DNA from: Longimicrobium sp.
GTDB lineage: Bacteria; Gemmatimonadota; Gemmatimonadetes; Longimicrobiales; Longimicrobiaceae
Length of the DNA stretch: 41,986 nt
NCBI GenBank assembly: GCA_036377595.1
Contig: DASUYB010000070.1
Coordinates: 1 to 41,986 of the forward strand
Direction of reading: 5' to 3'
Part shown: positions 31,118 to 39,367 of the stretch, one piece after another
Position numbering within the stretch: position 1 is the first letter of the stretch
Layout: every line of letters starts with the position of its first letter
Translations under genes and position numbers: made by a program
Notes under the pieces: model-generated
What the model was told of the DNA's origin: nothing
The model's input: only the letters and a program-made list of their open reading frames with translations
Database searches by the model: none

Positions 31118-32773
31118 ATGGCCACCGACCTCGAGATCGCGTTCCCGCGCCTCACGCACGAGCAGAAGATGGCGCTCTGCCCGCTGGGCCACCGGCGTGA
31201 CATGCAGGCGGGCGAATTCCTGTGGCGCGCGGGGGAGCGGGGGTTCGGCTTCTTCGTGGTCATCTCCGGCCGCGTGGAGATCCTCGACACCTCGGGCGAC
31301 GAGCCGCGCCGGGTGACCATCCACGAGCCCGGCGAGTTCACCGGCGACGTGGACGTGCTGACCGGGCGCGGCAGCCTGGTGGACGCCCGGGTGATCGAGC
31401 CCGGCGAGGTGCTGGAGCTGGACGCCGCCGCCGTGCGCCGCGCCGTGGGCGAGCTGCCGGAGATCAGCGAGATCCTGCTGCGCGCCTTCCTCACGCGCCG
31501 CACGCTGCTGCTGAGCCAGGGCTACCAGGGGATCCGCATCATCGGCTCGCGCTTCTCGCCCGAGGCGCACCACCTGCGCGAGTTCTGCAGCCGCAACGCC
31601 ATCCCCTACACCTGGCTGGACCTGGAGGCCGACCCGCGCGCCGACGAGCTGCTGCGCGCCTTCGGCGTGGGGCCCGAGCAGACGCCCATCGTCATCGGCC
31701 GCGACGGCAAGTGGGTCAGCAATCCGTCGCCCGCCAGGCTCGCGCACTACATGGGGCTGGACGTCCACGTCTCTCCCGGCGACGTGTACGACCTGGTCGT
31801 GGTGGGCGCGGGTCCGGCCGGGCTCGCCGCCTCCGTCTACGCCGCGTCGGAAGGGCTGCGGACGCTGACGCTGGACGGGGTGGCGCCGGGCGGGCAGGCG
31901 GGCACCAGCTCGCGCATCGAGAACTACCTGGGCTTTCCCACCGGGATCAGCGGCGCCGACCTGGCGCGCAAGGCGCTCCTGCAGGCGCAGAAGTTCGGCG
32001 CGCAGATCTCCGTGCCCGTGTCCGTGGCCGGGCTGCGGCTGGAGGGCGGGCTGCGCATCGTGAGCCTGGAGGACGGGACGGAGGTGGCCGCGCGCTGCCT
32101 GCTGGTGGCCAGCGGCGCCGAGTACCGCACGCTCGACGTCCCCGGCATCCGCCCGATGGAGGGCGCCGGCGTCTACTACGCGGCCACGGAGATGGAGGCG
32201 CGCCTCTGCGGCGGCGACGACGCGGTGATCGTGGGGGGCGGCAACTCGGCCGGGCAGGCGGCGATGTACCTCACGCGCTTCGCCCGCACCGTGCACGTGG
32301 TGATCCGCGGCGACGACCTGGGGAAGAGCATGTCGCGCTACCTGGTGGACCGCGTGGAGAACGCGCAGAACGTGCGGGTGCACCGCGGCTGCGAGGTGGT
32401 GGCGGTGGAGGGGAACGGCGCGCTGCACGGCGTCACCGTGCGCTGCGCGGACACGGGCAAGGAGGAGCGCATCGCCACCCGCGCGCTCTTCCTGTTCATC
32501 GGCGCGCGGCCGCGGACGGAGTGGCTGCGGCGCTGCGTGGAGCTCGACCGCTCGGGCTTCGTGCTCACCGGCCAGTCGCTGCCGCCCACCGCGCGCGAGC
32601 ACCCGGTGTGGCGCGCGGCCGGGCGCTCGCCCTACTTCCTGGAGACGAGCCTCCCCGGCGTGTTCGCCGCGGGCGACGTGCGCAGCGGCTCGGTCAAGCG
32701 CGTGGCCTCCGCCGTCGGCGAGGGGTCGATGGCGGTCAGCTTCGTGCACGCCCACGTCGGCGCGCCGGGCTGA
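31118..32773 (+). CDS. Cyclic-nucleotide-binding plus thioredoxin-reductase-like FAD oxidoreductase
   Basis: 551 residues in three parts: a cNMP/CAP-type effector domain (about 10-130, with AGEFLWRAGERGFGFFVVIS and GEFTGDVDVLTGRGSLVDAR), a thioredoxin/glutaredoxin-like linker (about 138-212, IIGSRFSPEAHHLREFCSRN), and a TrxR-like domain (about 224-551) with FAD motif GAGPAG (230-235), NADPH motif GGGNSAG (373-379) and C-terminal VFAAGDVR. The redox CxxC of true thioredoxin reductases is absent from the TrxR-like domain (GGGNSAGQAAMYLT follows instead), so its electron partner is unclear. GAAGG precedes the ATG. Effector domain suggests control by a nucleotide ligand. Confidence 0.88.
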   Translation: MATDLEIAFPRLTHEQKMALCPLGHRRDMQAGEFLWRAGERGFGFFVVISGRVEILDTSGDEPRRVTIHEPGEFTGDVDVLTGRGSLVDARVIEPGEVLELDAAAVRRAVGELPEISEILLRAFLTRRTLLLSQGYQGIRIIGSRFSPEAHHLREFCSRNAIPYTWLDLEADPRADELLRAFGVGPEQTPIVIGRDGKWVSNPSPARLAHYMGLDVHVSPGDVYDLVVVGAGPAGLAASVYAASEGLRTLTLDGVAPGGQAGTSSRIENYLGFPTGISGADLARKALLQAQKFGAQISVPVSVAGLRLEGGLRIVSLEDGTEVAARCLLVASGAEYRTLDVPGIRPMEGAGVYYAATEMEARLCGGDDAVIVGGGNSAGQAAMYLTRFARTVHVVIRGDDLGKSMSRYLVDRVENAQNVRVHRGCEVVAVEGNGALHGVTVRCADTGKEERIATRALFLFIGARPRTEWLRRCVELDRSGFVLTGQSLPPTAREHPVWRAAGRSPYFLETSLPGVFAAGDVRSGSVKRVASAVGEGSMAVSFVHAHVGAPG

Positions 32774-32784
32774 TCATCCAGAAG

Positions 32785-32868
32785 TCTCTCACAGAGGTCA
32801 CGGAGAACACAGAGGAGGCAGGGAGATGCAAGGCTGTTCTCCGTGTCCTCTGTGCCCTCTGTGAGAGA
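32785..32868. repeat. 9-nt-periodic hairpin repeat, copy d
   Basis: Arms TCTCTCACAGAGGTCACGGA and the right arm ending CCTCTGTGAGAGA pair outside; inside, the 9-nt units (xCACAGAGx, xxCACGGAG) occur in a different order on the two sides but still mostly pair. It separates the reductase and the SDR gene. Confidence 0.75.
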
Positions 32869-32892
32869 TCAAAAAGCGGATCGGGAGGGCGT

Positions 32893-33594
32893 GTGGCGGA
32901 GACGAGGACGGCGCTGGTGACGGGCGGCAACCGCGGGATCGGGCTGGAGACCTGCCGCCATCTCGCGCGCCGCGGCTGCCGCGTGATTCTCGGCGCGCGC
33001 GACCAGGCGCGCGGCGAGGAGGCGGCGCGCTCGCTGGCCGCCGACGGCGAGGTGGTCTGGCGGCGGGTGGACGTGGCGGACTTCGCCGGCCTTCCCGCGC
33101 TGGCGGAAGAGATGGAGCGCGAATTCGGCGGCGTGGACGTGCTGGTGAACAACGCCGCCGTGCTGCTCGACGAGTGGACGCCCGTTCTCGATCTCCCGCT
33201 CGACACCGCGCGCGAGACCTTCGAGACGAACTTCTTCGGGGTGCTGGCGATGTGCCAGGCGTTTCTGCCGGGGATGATTCGGCGGCGGTTCGGACGCGTG
33301 GTCAACGTCTCGTCCGGCGCCGGGCTGCTGTCGCAGATGGAGGGATACGCGCCCGCGTACTCGATGTCGAAGGCGGCGCTGAACGCGCTGACGCGGCAGA
33401 TGGCATACGCCGCGCGCGGCCGCAACGTGCTGGTGAACGCCGTCGACCCCGGCTGGGTGCGCACCGACATGGGCGGGAGCGGCGCGCCCCGCTCGGTGGA
33501 GCAGGGCGCCGACACTGTCGTCTGGCTCGCCACGCTGCCGGACGGCGGCCCTACCGGCGGTTTCTTCCACGACCGCCGCCAGATCCCGCTGTGA
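32893..33594 (+). CDS. Short-chain dehydrogenase/reductase (SDR)
   Basis: 233 residues, the standard classical SDR: cofactor motif TGGNRGIG (10-17), NNAA (86-89), NVSS (about 138-141) and the catalytic Y156SMSK160. The end DPGWVRTDMGG is typical. It reduces or oxidises a small carbonyl or alcohol with NAD(P). The substrate is unknown. GTG 32893 is the start with GGGAGG 5 nt upstream. Single gene between a hairpin repeat and a terminator. Confidence 0.93.
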   Translation: MAETRTALVTGGNRGIGLETCRHLARRGCRVILGARDQARGEEAARSLAADGEVVWRRVDVADFAGLPALAEEMEREFGGVDVLVNNAAVLLDEWTPVLDLPLDTARETFETNFFGVLAMCQAFLPGMIRRRFGRVVNVSSGAGLLSQMEGYAPAYSMSKAALNALTRQMAYAARGRNVLVNAVDPGWVRTDMGGSGAPRSVEQGADTVVWLATLPDGGPTGGFFHDRRQIPL

Positions 33595-33658
33595 TGAACA
33601 CAGCCTTCACCTCGCCCCGACGGGGTGATCGCCTGTGCTGTAGAATGCGAGAACGTGC

Positions 33659-33686
33659 AGGGGGCGCCCCATCCGGAGCGCCCCCT
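33659..33686. terminator. Terminator between SDR and precursor peptide 6
   Basis: AGGGGGCGC pairs with GCGCCCCCT around CCCATCCGGA, between two convergent genes. Confidence 0.7.
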
Positions 33687-33716
33687 TGCTTCATCCGACC
33701 GCGATCGCGCCGTGCC

Positions 33717-33923
33717 TCAGCAGTAGGACGACCACGGCTGGACGTCGCACCACGGCGGGGCAGGGCACGAGTAGCAGGAGTACTGGATCCCCGTGGGCTC
33801 GCACTCGATGCCACTTTCGTAGGTGTAGGTGTGGGCGTGCACGGTCCCCCCGCCGCCCTTTTTTCCCGCCGTGTCCAGGGAGTGCACCTTGATCTGGTCG
33901 AGGTTGAGCTTGAGTTTCTTCAT
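33717..33923 (-). CDS. Precursor peptide 6, pinensin-type leader, 5-Cys core
   Basis: 68 residues. Leader MKKLKLNLDQIKVHSLDTA, then a Lys/Gly-rich GKKGGGGTVHAHT. The core from about 38 has five Cys (IECEPTGIQYSCYSCPA, PWCDVQPWSSYC). The VESF block is changed to VHSL, the most diverged of the leaders that keep MKKL. GGGAGG lies about 6 nt upstream of the ATG at 33923, and a good promoter pair is 50 nt further. Its stop overlaps no gene; the terminator is shared with the SDR. No enzymes adjacent. Confidence 0.85.
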   Translation of the reverse strand: MKKLKLNLDQIKVHSLDTAGKKGGGGTVHAHTYTYESGIECEPTGIQYSCYSCPAPPWCDVQPWSSYC

Positions 33924-33974
33924 GGGCCGCCTCCCTGGAGCAGGAGAAATGAGCCGCGACGTTGCGGTACGTCT

Positions 33975-34004
33975 ATCGTACCATCGTTCGGCTGCAATCG
34001 ACAA
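33975..34004 (-). promoter_or_regulatory. Candidate sigma70-like promoter of precursor peptide 6
   Basis: On the minus strand TTGTCG (34004-33999), 18-nt spacer, TACGAT (33980-33975). The -10 box lies 51 nt upstream of the ATG. Prediction by eye. Confidence 0.4.
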
Positions 34005-34112
34005 TGAGCATCGAAAGGCCATTATCTGCAATCCGCCGCCTCACCCGGGAAAATCCCCGCGTCGTCCCGACTAAGTACGAGGTCCACCCATCCGCCTCGT
34101 ACCGGAACGACG

Positions 34113-34490
34113 ATGAACAGACGAGAGCTGATCCGCACCCTGTCCGAACGCGCCGGGCTGACGCAGGCGCGCGCGGCCGACGCCGTGAACGCGCTCTTCG
34201 ACGCCGCGGAGGGGATCATCCCCGAGAAGCTCAGGGCGGGCGAGCGGGTGCAGATCCCCGGCTTCGGCACCTTCACGCGCAAGGACCGCCCGGAGCGCGC
34301 CGGCCTCAATCCGCGCACCGGCGCGGAGATCACCATCGCCGCCTCGAGCGCGCCGGCGTTCAAGCCCGGCCGCGGCCTGCGCGACGCGATTCTGGGCGAG
34401 ACGCCGACGCGCGGGACGGTGATGCGCGGCCGCCGCGGCCCGCGCGGGACGTCGAGCGCCGGACCGCGGAATGCGGGTCCGATGCGATGA
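34113..34490 (+). CDS. HU/IHF-family DNA-binding protein with basic tail
   Basis: 125 residues. The first 90 give the HU/IHF fold: MNRRELIRTLSERAGLTQAR, VQIPGFGTFTRKDRPERAGL and NPRTGAEITIAASSAPAFKP, with the conserved NPxTG and FKPG. HU proteins bend and bundle DNA. Residues 91-125 add an Arg/Gly/Pro tail (TRGTVMRGRRGPRGTSSAGP) that typical 90-residue HU lacks. The gene overlaps the next one by 4 nt (ATGA). The ribosome site is weak. Confidence 0.9.
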   Translation: MNRRELIRTLSERAGLTQARAADAVNALFDAAEGIIPEKLRAGERVQIPGFGTFTRKDRPERAGLNPRTGAEITIAASSAPAFKPGRGLRDAILGETPTRGTVMRGRRGPRGTSSAGPRNAGPMR

Positions 34491-34897
34491 GCACGCTGGC
34501 CCAGGCGCGCCAGGACTACTACGAGCTCTCGGGGAAGGCGAGCGACGCCGCGCGGCAGCTGGCCTTCGCCGGGATCGCGGTGATCTGGGTGTTCAAGTCC
34601 GAGACGAACGGCGTCGTCTCCGTCCCCGACGCGCTCGTCCTTCCCGGGCTGCTGATCGTCGCGGCGCTCTTCGTGGACCTGCTGCAGTACGTCGCGGCCG
34701 CCGCGCTGTGGGGCGTCTTCACCCGCGCGAAGGAGCGCCGCGGGACAAAGCCGGACGACGCCGTCACCGCGCCCGCCATCATCAACTGGCCCGCGCTGGC
34801 CTGCTACGGGCTGAAGATCGCGCTGGTGCTGTGGGCGTACCTCTGCCTGGGCCTGTACCTCCGAAGCCTGGTCGCACGCTGGTACGATCTCCCGTGA
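34487..34897 (+). CDS. Three-helix membrane protein of unknown function
   Basis: 136 residues. Start MSTLAQARQDYYELSGKASD, then hydrophobic segments at about 25-40 (LAFAGIAVIWVF), 50-77 (ALVLPGLLIVAALFVDLLQYVAAAALWG part) and 108-127 (LKIALVLWAYLCLGLYLRSL). No named family. Translation is coupled to HU by the ATGA overlap, so the two genes are probably co-expressed, but why a nucleoid protein should accompany a membrane protein is unclear. Confidence 0.75.
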   Translation: MSTLAQARQDYYELSGKASDAARQLAFAGIAVIWVFKSETNGVVSVPDALVLPGLLIVAALFVDLLQYVAAAALWGVFTRAKERRGTKPDDAVTAPAIINWPALACYGLKIALVLWAYLCLGLYLRSLVARWYDLP

Positions 34898-34917
34898 GAC
34901 CGAATCGCCGGATTAAC

Positions 34918-35079
34918 TGTGCATTGGAGGAAGGAACAGGCCTGGCATGTCATTCCGAAGGCGCTGCACCGCCCTGTCCTCCATGCCAATGTCGTGGCGC
35001 CTGAGGAATCTGTGGCCGGCTCCCGAGCCACAGGCCGCCTGTCGCTCGGCGCATGCCATGGATTCCACGGGCGCCGCCC
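34918..35079 (+). repeat. Long dispersed repeat, copy A
   Basis: It starts CTGTGCATTGGAGGAA and ends GGATTCCACGGGCGCCGCC. An inverted copy lies at 40677-40827. Highly similar stretches include GCGCCTGAGGAATCTGTGG and CCGGCTCCCGAGCCACAGGC. Copy A carries about 11 extra bases near its left end. Internal palindromes (GTGGCCGGCTCCCGAGCCAC, and GGAATC paired with GATTCC) suggest folding. Confidence 0.8.
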
Positions 35080-35181
35080 AGAATGACATCCGATCGGAAT
35101 GCACCATTAATTCCGGCAGCCGGTATGAGACCAGATCCGGGTGAAGCTTGGTGCGTCCGACCGGATTCGTGCTGACGCGAT

Positions 35182-35256
35182 GATAGATCCTTCGGCCTGC
35201 AAGCGCTTGCACAGACGCTGGTTACGGTCTGGCCGGCCTGACGTCAGCGTGGGATC
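35182..35256 (-). repeat. Dispersed repeat, second copy of the CGAAGGATCTAT type
   Basis: ATAGATCCTTCGGCCTGC and GGCCGGCCTGACGTC match the ends of 13846-13911 in reverse complement. The middle parts differ. Confidence 0.45.
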
Positions 35257-35340
35257 GGCCCGGATGCATCGACCCGACTCCCGGATCCGCTGAGCGCCGT
35301 CACCGCCGGTGGAGGATGGCCTCCAGCCGGGTTGCCCGAA

Positions 35341-37073
35341 TCAGCGCTTCCAATTCGGCTGTTTGTCGGTTGAAGGATGGCTCGTCAGATTTACTTGGCC
35401 CGTTCCGTCGGCATTCATGATGTAAATCTCGCTGTTCCCGTCCCGCCAAGTTGCGAACACGATCTTCGAACCATCGGGGGACCATTTCGCATCTGTATCG
35501 TACCCAGGTTCGGAAGTTAGCTGAACCTGATCGCCTCCATTTGCGTTCATGATTCAATAGCGATAGCCATTCGAGTCATTGCGGCGGAACAAGATTCTCG
35601 TACCGTCAGGTGACCAACTTGGCTCGATTTCATAAGCCGGGCTATTGGTTACGTTCACCAAGCCTGTACCATCAGGATTGATAACGTAGATATCCAGCCA
35701 CCAGTCCACAAAGGTGATCTTACTGCCGTCTGGCGACCAAGCTGGACTACCACCAATTACACCGATCCGGGTTGGATTAGAGCCATCCGACTCCATTACA
35801 TGAAGTTGCCAGTTTCCCCCTCGGGTGCTCAGGAATGCCATCTTGGTCCCGTCGGGGACCATGTCGGTTCTTCGTCCTCGGCAGGATCATTCGTTAGATC
35901 CCTCAGACCGCCGCTACCATCAGAGTTTACAACGTAAATATCCGGGTTTCCGCTACGATTACTGACAAAGGCAATCTTGTTCCCATCCGGGGACCAGGTT
36001 GGATCAGAATCAACGTGGGAATCAAATGTTAATCTTATTTCCCCCGTCCCGTCAGAGTTTATAACGTATATTTCAGGGTTCCCGCCTGCGCTGCTCATAT
36101 GCTCTCGGATAAATGCTATTCTTTTGCCATCGGGAGACCAAACCGGTAGCAAATTTTCATTCCAACTGTTCACGTTACTGTACACGGTGCTATAGGTTAA
36201 GCGTCTCAAACCATTCCCATCCGCCTCCATTATATAGATTTCACTAGCAGATGGGTCAAAAGCCGGGCTATCTCGATTGCTCGCAAACGCAATAACACCA
36301 CCTAGGACCGTAAATGTTACCGAGTCAGCTCGGCCTTGTACGGTGGCGAAGATGGTCACGATCCCTGGCGCCAAACCTGTCACAAGGCCATCCTGATCAA
36401 CACTGGCAATAGTTCGGTCAGAACTCGACCAGACGATTGGCTCCCCACTAAGTAATTCATCATGAAGGTCGTACACTGACGCGAAAAACTGTTTGGTACT
36501 GCCAACTGTGGTCTGTGTGACTGCCGGTGAAACTTTGACGCTATTAACGATACCAGCCTCGATCCGGAACCTAATTCGAAGGGTTCGCCCGTATACAACG
36601 GCTACGTAGCTGTTGTTAACGTTCTTAACTTCCTTTGCGGTTCGTACGAGATCTACGTCGGCGTGTCCAAGTTCAGTTCCGCCAGCCAGAACCTTAATGC
36701 GATAGTTTCGCGCTGGATCAAGAGAATACTGATCAGTGCGCCAGTCAACAAAATACTGCTCGTTGACGATATCAACGTGGACAGTTTCCGCACCAGGTCC
36801 GCTCGTCATGGTATACTGACCAATGACATTTTCGCAGGACGTTGTCCAAACGCAAATTTGGACTATAGGCGAAACAGCTGAATCGAACGTCCCTGTTGTG
36901 TTTGGAGGTGTTGCTATGGGTTGTAAAAAGTAAAAGTGCGGCCTACCTCCGTACCGAGCGTCCAAGATCTCAGCGCGGAAACTAGGAGCGGATGAATCTG
37001 GAGGTGTTGCCAAGTCGCTGCAGCCAAGAGCGATCAGTAGCGCGAAAGCGACCCATCTCTTTTCTCTAGCCAT
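35341..37073 (-). pseudogene. Broken TolB-like lipoprotein with Big_2 domain
   Basis: The 5' part begins MAREKRWVAFALLIALGC (lipid Cys18) and holds a Big_2-like Ig domain (VKVSPAVTQTTVGSTKQFFA ... GLVTGLAPGIVTIFATVQG) and PD40/TolB-type propeller repeats (EIYIMEADGNGLRRLT; DPTWSPDGNKIAFVSNRSG). At the TGGTCCCCGACGGGACC stretch (about 35854-35857) one base is missing, so TWSPDGTKMAF becomes TWSPTGPRWHS. The repeats then continue in another frame, with a further in-frame TGA at about 35555 before IMNANGGDQVQL, and end at 35341. The region is clearly AT-richer than its neighbours, so it was likely acquired. Sequencing error at the C-run is possible for the first lesion, but not for the second. 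Confidence 0.8.
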
Positions 37074-37246
37074 CGGTTCACCTGACCTTCTCAATAAGAT
37101 AGTTGGAAGAAGTTCGCTTACAGTCGGCACTGTGTCGCACGTGGGCGACGGAAACACCCGGCGCATATTATCATCACAGATAAGATGCTCACGTCCACAC
37201 TATCAATGCAAGCGTCACCACATCCGCTATCTCTCAGGTTCGATTC

Positions 37247-38584
37247 TTAGCGGCGGAGGATGGCTTCCAGCGCCGGATCGCGCCCGGCGAAGTAGTCGCG
37301 CGACGTCATGCGTACGCGGATCTCCGGCGTCACGCGGTCGGCGAAGAGCTCGGTGTCGAGGTACGGGCTGCGGGGCTGCGTCTTCCGCGCCCCGTAGCTG
37401 TGCACCTTGTCGGCGAAGTGCAGCGTCAGCCCGGAGCTGGGCATCACCAGGTTGCCGCCCTCGGACCAGAACTCCATCCCCTCGCCCGGCCCGTCGCCCA
37501 CGATCGTCGCCCGCGCCCACTGGCGGATCTGCGCCACGTGCGTCAGCCCGGCCGAGAAGGTCGCGCGGCCGGTGATCACGTAGAGCGGGAGACGGCGCTC
37601 GCCCACCGCCGCCGCCAGCCGCTCCACGAACGGCCGCGCGATCTGCAGGTTCCCGCCCGTGTTGAAGCGCTCGTCCAGCACGATTCTGGAGATGGAATCG
37701 CCCGCGAGCGCGGCCAGCACCCGCTGCGTGAACGCGTCCATGGTCTCGTCGCGCATCTGCACCGCGCGGTTGTGCTGGATGTAGAGTGTGCGCTCCGTGG
37801 GGAGCCATGCGATCCAGTACGCCCGCAGCGGGTCGCGGAGATAGAGCGGCAGCCGCGCGGAGTCGGCCGGCAGCGCGCTGGCCCACGGCCCCTGCGCGCC
37901 GGGATGCAGGGGCGACAGGTCCCACCACGCCTCCGTCGGCTCCGTCGAGTGGCGGAGCGGGAGCGGCTCCAGCACCCGCTCGCCGCGCCGCCCGTCGCGG
38001 CCCACGAAGGTGACGGACGGCGGCGCACCCGGCGCGCAGACGTGCAGCCCGGCCAGGATCTCCGGGCTGGTCATCGTGTAGCCGGCCATGTACTCGCCCC
38101 ACGCGTCGTTCCCCGCGTACAGCGGCCGCACCAGGCGCCGCACCTCGTCCACTCCCCGCCCGCAGATGCGCAGCAGCCGCGCGCCGAGCAGCGCCTCGTA
38201 GCCCGGCTGCGCGCGGACCACGAACAGCCCGTCGTCGAACCACCACACGCGCACCGGCAGCCGCCGCACCTCGCTGCGGTTGCGCACCAGGTACAGCCGC
38301 GTGTGCGCGTTCTCCGCCATCGCCACGGCGCGCGCCAGCCCCACGATCACCTCCTCGTTCGTCAGGCGATCCGCGGAATCGGAGAGCGCCGCGACGGCCG
38401 AGCGGAACCGCGCCCGCGCCTCGTCGCCGAAGCTGCGGTCGCGCGCCAGGAACGAGTCCGCCGCGAAGCGCAGGTCCGCGCGCCACCCGTCCGGCGTCAT
38501 CGACGTGCGCTGCGGGTGGACGGGCACGGCGGCAAGGACCGCGGCCGCGAACGTGAGAAGGAAGACGGTTCGCCGGTCCGGCAT
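37247..38584 (-). CDS. Secreted S41-like peptidase
   Basis: 445 residues with signal peptide (MPDRRTVFLLTFAAAVLAAV). The C-terminal half has the S41 (C-terminal-processing/tricorn-like) core: IVLDERFNTGGNLQIARPFV, then GRATFSAGLTHVAQIR with nucleophile candidate Ser344 in TFSAG, and KTQPRSPYLDTELFADRVTP. The N-terminal half is helical. A PDZ domain is not recognisable. Its target is unknown. ATG 38584 is chosen for the signal peptide; upstream frames add basic sequence. Confidence 0.83.
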   Translation of the reverse strand: MPDRRTVFLLTFAAAVLAAVPVHPQRTSMTPDGWRADLRFAADSFLARDRSFGDEARARFRSAVAALSDSADRLTNEEVIVGLARAVAMAENAHTRLYLVRNRSEVRRLPVRVWWFDDGLFVVRAQPGYEALLGARLLRICGRGVDEVRRLVRPLYAGNDAWGEYMAGYTMTSPEILAGLHVCAPGAPPSVTFVGRDGRRGERVLEPLPLRHSTEPTEAWWDLSPLHPGAQGPWASALPADSARLPLYLRDPLRAYWIAWLPTERTLYIQHNRAVQMRDETMDAFTQRVLAALAGDSISRIVLDERFNTGGNLQIARPFVERLAAAVGERRLPLYVITGRATFSAGLTHVAQIRQWARATIVGDGPGEGMEFWSEGGNLVMPSSGLTLHFADKVHSYGARKTQPRSPYLDTELFADRVTPEIRVRMTSRDYFAGRDPALEAILRR

Positions 38585-38809
38585 CGGGGCTCGCGGGTTT
38601 GCAGGGGGGGAGGGGCGGGAGCGTTTGTTTCTTCGATGGCGAGGCGCATCCAGGGGTTTGAACCGATCCGGATGCAGGTTCACCCGGCACGCGGGCGCCG
38701 CCGCATATCCAATCGTTGCTCCCTTCGCCGTGCGACCCTATCGTTCGCGGAAAGCCCCTGCTCCTTTCCGCCCAAAATAGTGCGATTCTCCCTCTCCCCC
38801 GGTATCTCC

Positions 38810-39283
38810 ATGAAGACCTACTTTCACGTCACGAAAAAGAGCAAGCTCCCCGAAATCCTGGCCGGCGGGCTGAAGCCTTCCTCGGGGATCGCGGAGGGCG
38901 GAATGAGCGCCGACTCGGGCGAGGCGAGCAAGTACGCGGAGCAGGACCGTGGGCTGATCTACATGTGGACCAAGGTCGGTTACACGGACAAGTTCAAGAA
39001 GCATAACGAGACCTATGCGCTCATCGTGGTGCGGCTGGACGACCAGTTCGACGGGGCTCACGTCGGCGTGACGAAGTTCGCGGTCCAGGAGGGCAAGACG
39101 AAGGATACGGTGGGTCTCACGACCGTGGTCTGCGACGCCACGATTCCGGTGACCTCCCTTTTCTACTGGAGGGAAGAGGCACACAGGAAAAACTGGAACG
39201 AGCTCCGCCCGCTGACGAAGTGGGGCGCGTTCAGCATGGCCATGGAGAAAAAAGACACGGAGATCTGGGGTGGCGACGAATAG
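38810..39283 (+). CDS. Possible ADP-ribosyltransferase-fold protein
   Basis: 157 residues. The opening TYFHVTKKSKLPEILAGGLK plus PSSG is the pattern seen at the NAD-binding start of several ART-like families (DarT, Tpt1/KptA-like and RES-like groups begin YHxT...LxxIxxxGLxP). LIYMWTKVGY and IVVRLDDQFD follow, in places suiting strands of that fold. A conserved catalytic Glu cannot be fixed. No antitoxin gene is adjacent. Codon use is less GC-biased than neighbours, and a strong terminator follows. A phage-encoded or defence-related origin is only a guess. Confidence 0.55.
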   Translation: MKTYFHVTKKSKLPEILAGGLKPSSGIAEGGMSADSGEASKYAEQDRGLIYMWTKVGYTDKFKKHNETYALIVVRLDDQFDGAHVGVTKFAVQEGKTKDTVGLTTVVCDATIPVTSLFYWREEAHRKNWNELRPLTKWGAFSMAMEKKDTEIWGGDE

Positions 39284-39308
39284 ACGCTCGTCGCCACGGC
39301 GTACGGCA

Positions 39309-39340
39309 GCGGCCCCGCTCCCGGTCCGGAGCGGGGCCGC
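39309..39340 (+). terminator. Perfect 13-bp hairpin
   Basis: GCGGCCCCGCTCC pairs with GGAGCGGGGCCGC around CGGTCC, 25 nt after the ART-like gene. It also lies downstream of the minus-strand HEAT protein. Confidence 0.7.
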
Positions 39341-39367
39341 GTCTTCATCGGCATACGTGGGGGACGG

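Larger units (their letters stand above)
34898..35340. other. 443-bp intergenic region filled with dispersed repeats
   Basis: Contains the long repeat at 34918-35079 and the TAGATCCTTCGGCCTGC...GGCCTGACGTC repeat at 35182-35256. Several short open frames overlap the repeats and are not genes. Sequence becomes AT-richer toward 35300. Confidence 0.5.

Noticed and set aside
31222-33594. A 790-codon frame on the plus strand covering the reductase and SDR
   Set aside because: Its first part is an out-of-frame shadow of the CNB-reductase. Only 32893-33594 reads as an SDR.
34913-35212. Small open frames in the repeat region
   Set aside because: They are translations of the dispersed repeats, and the same peptides recur from the inverted copy near 40700.
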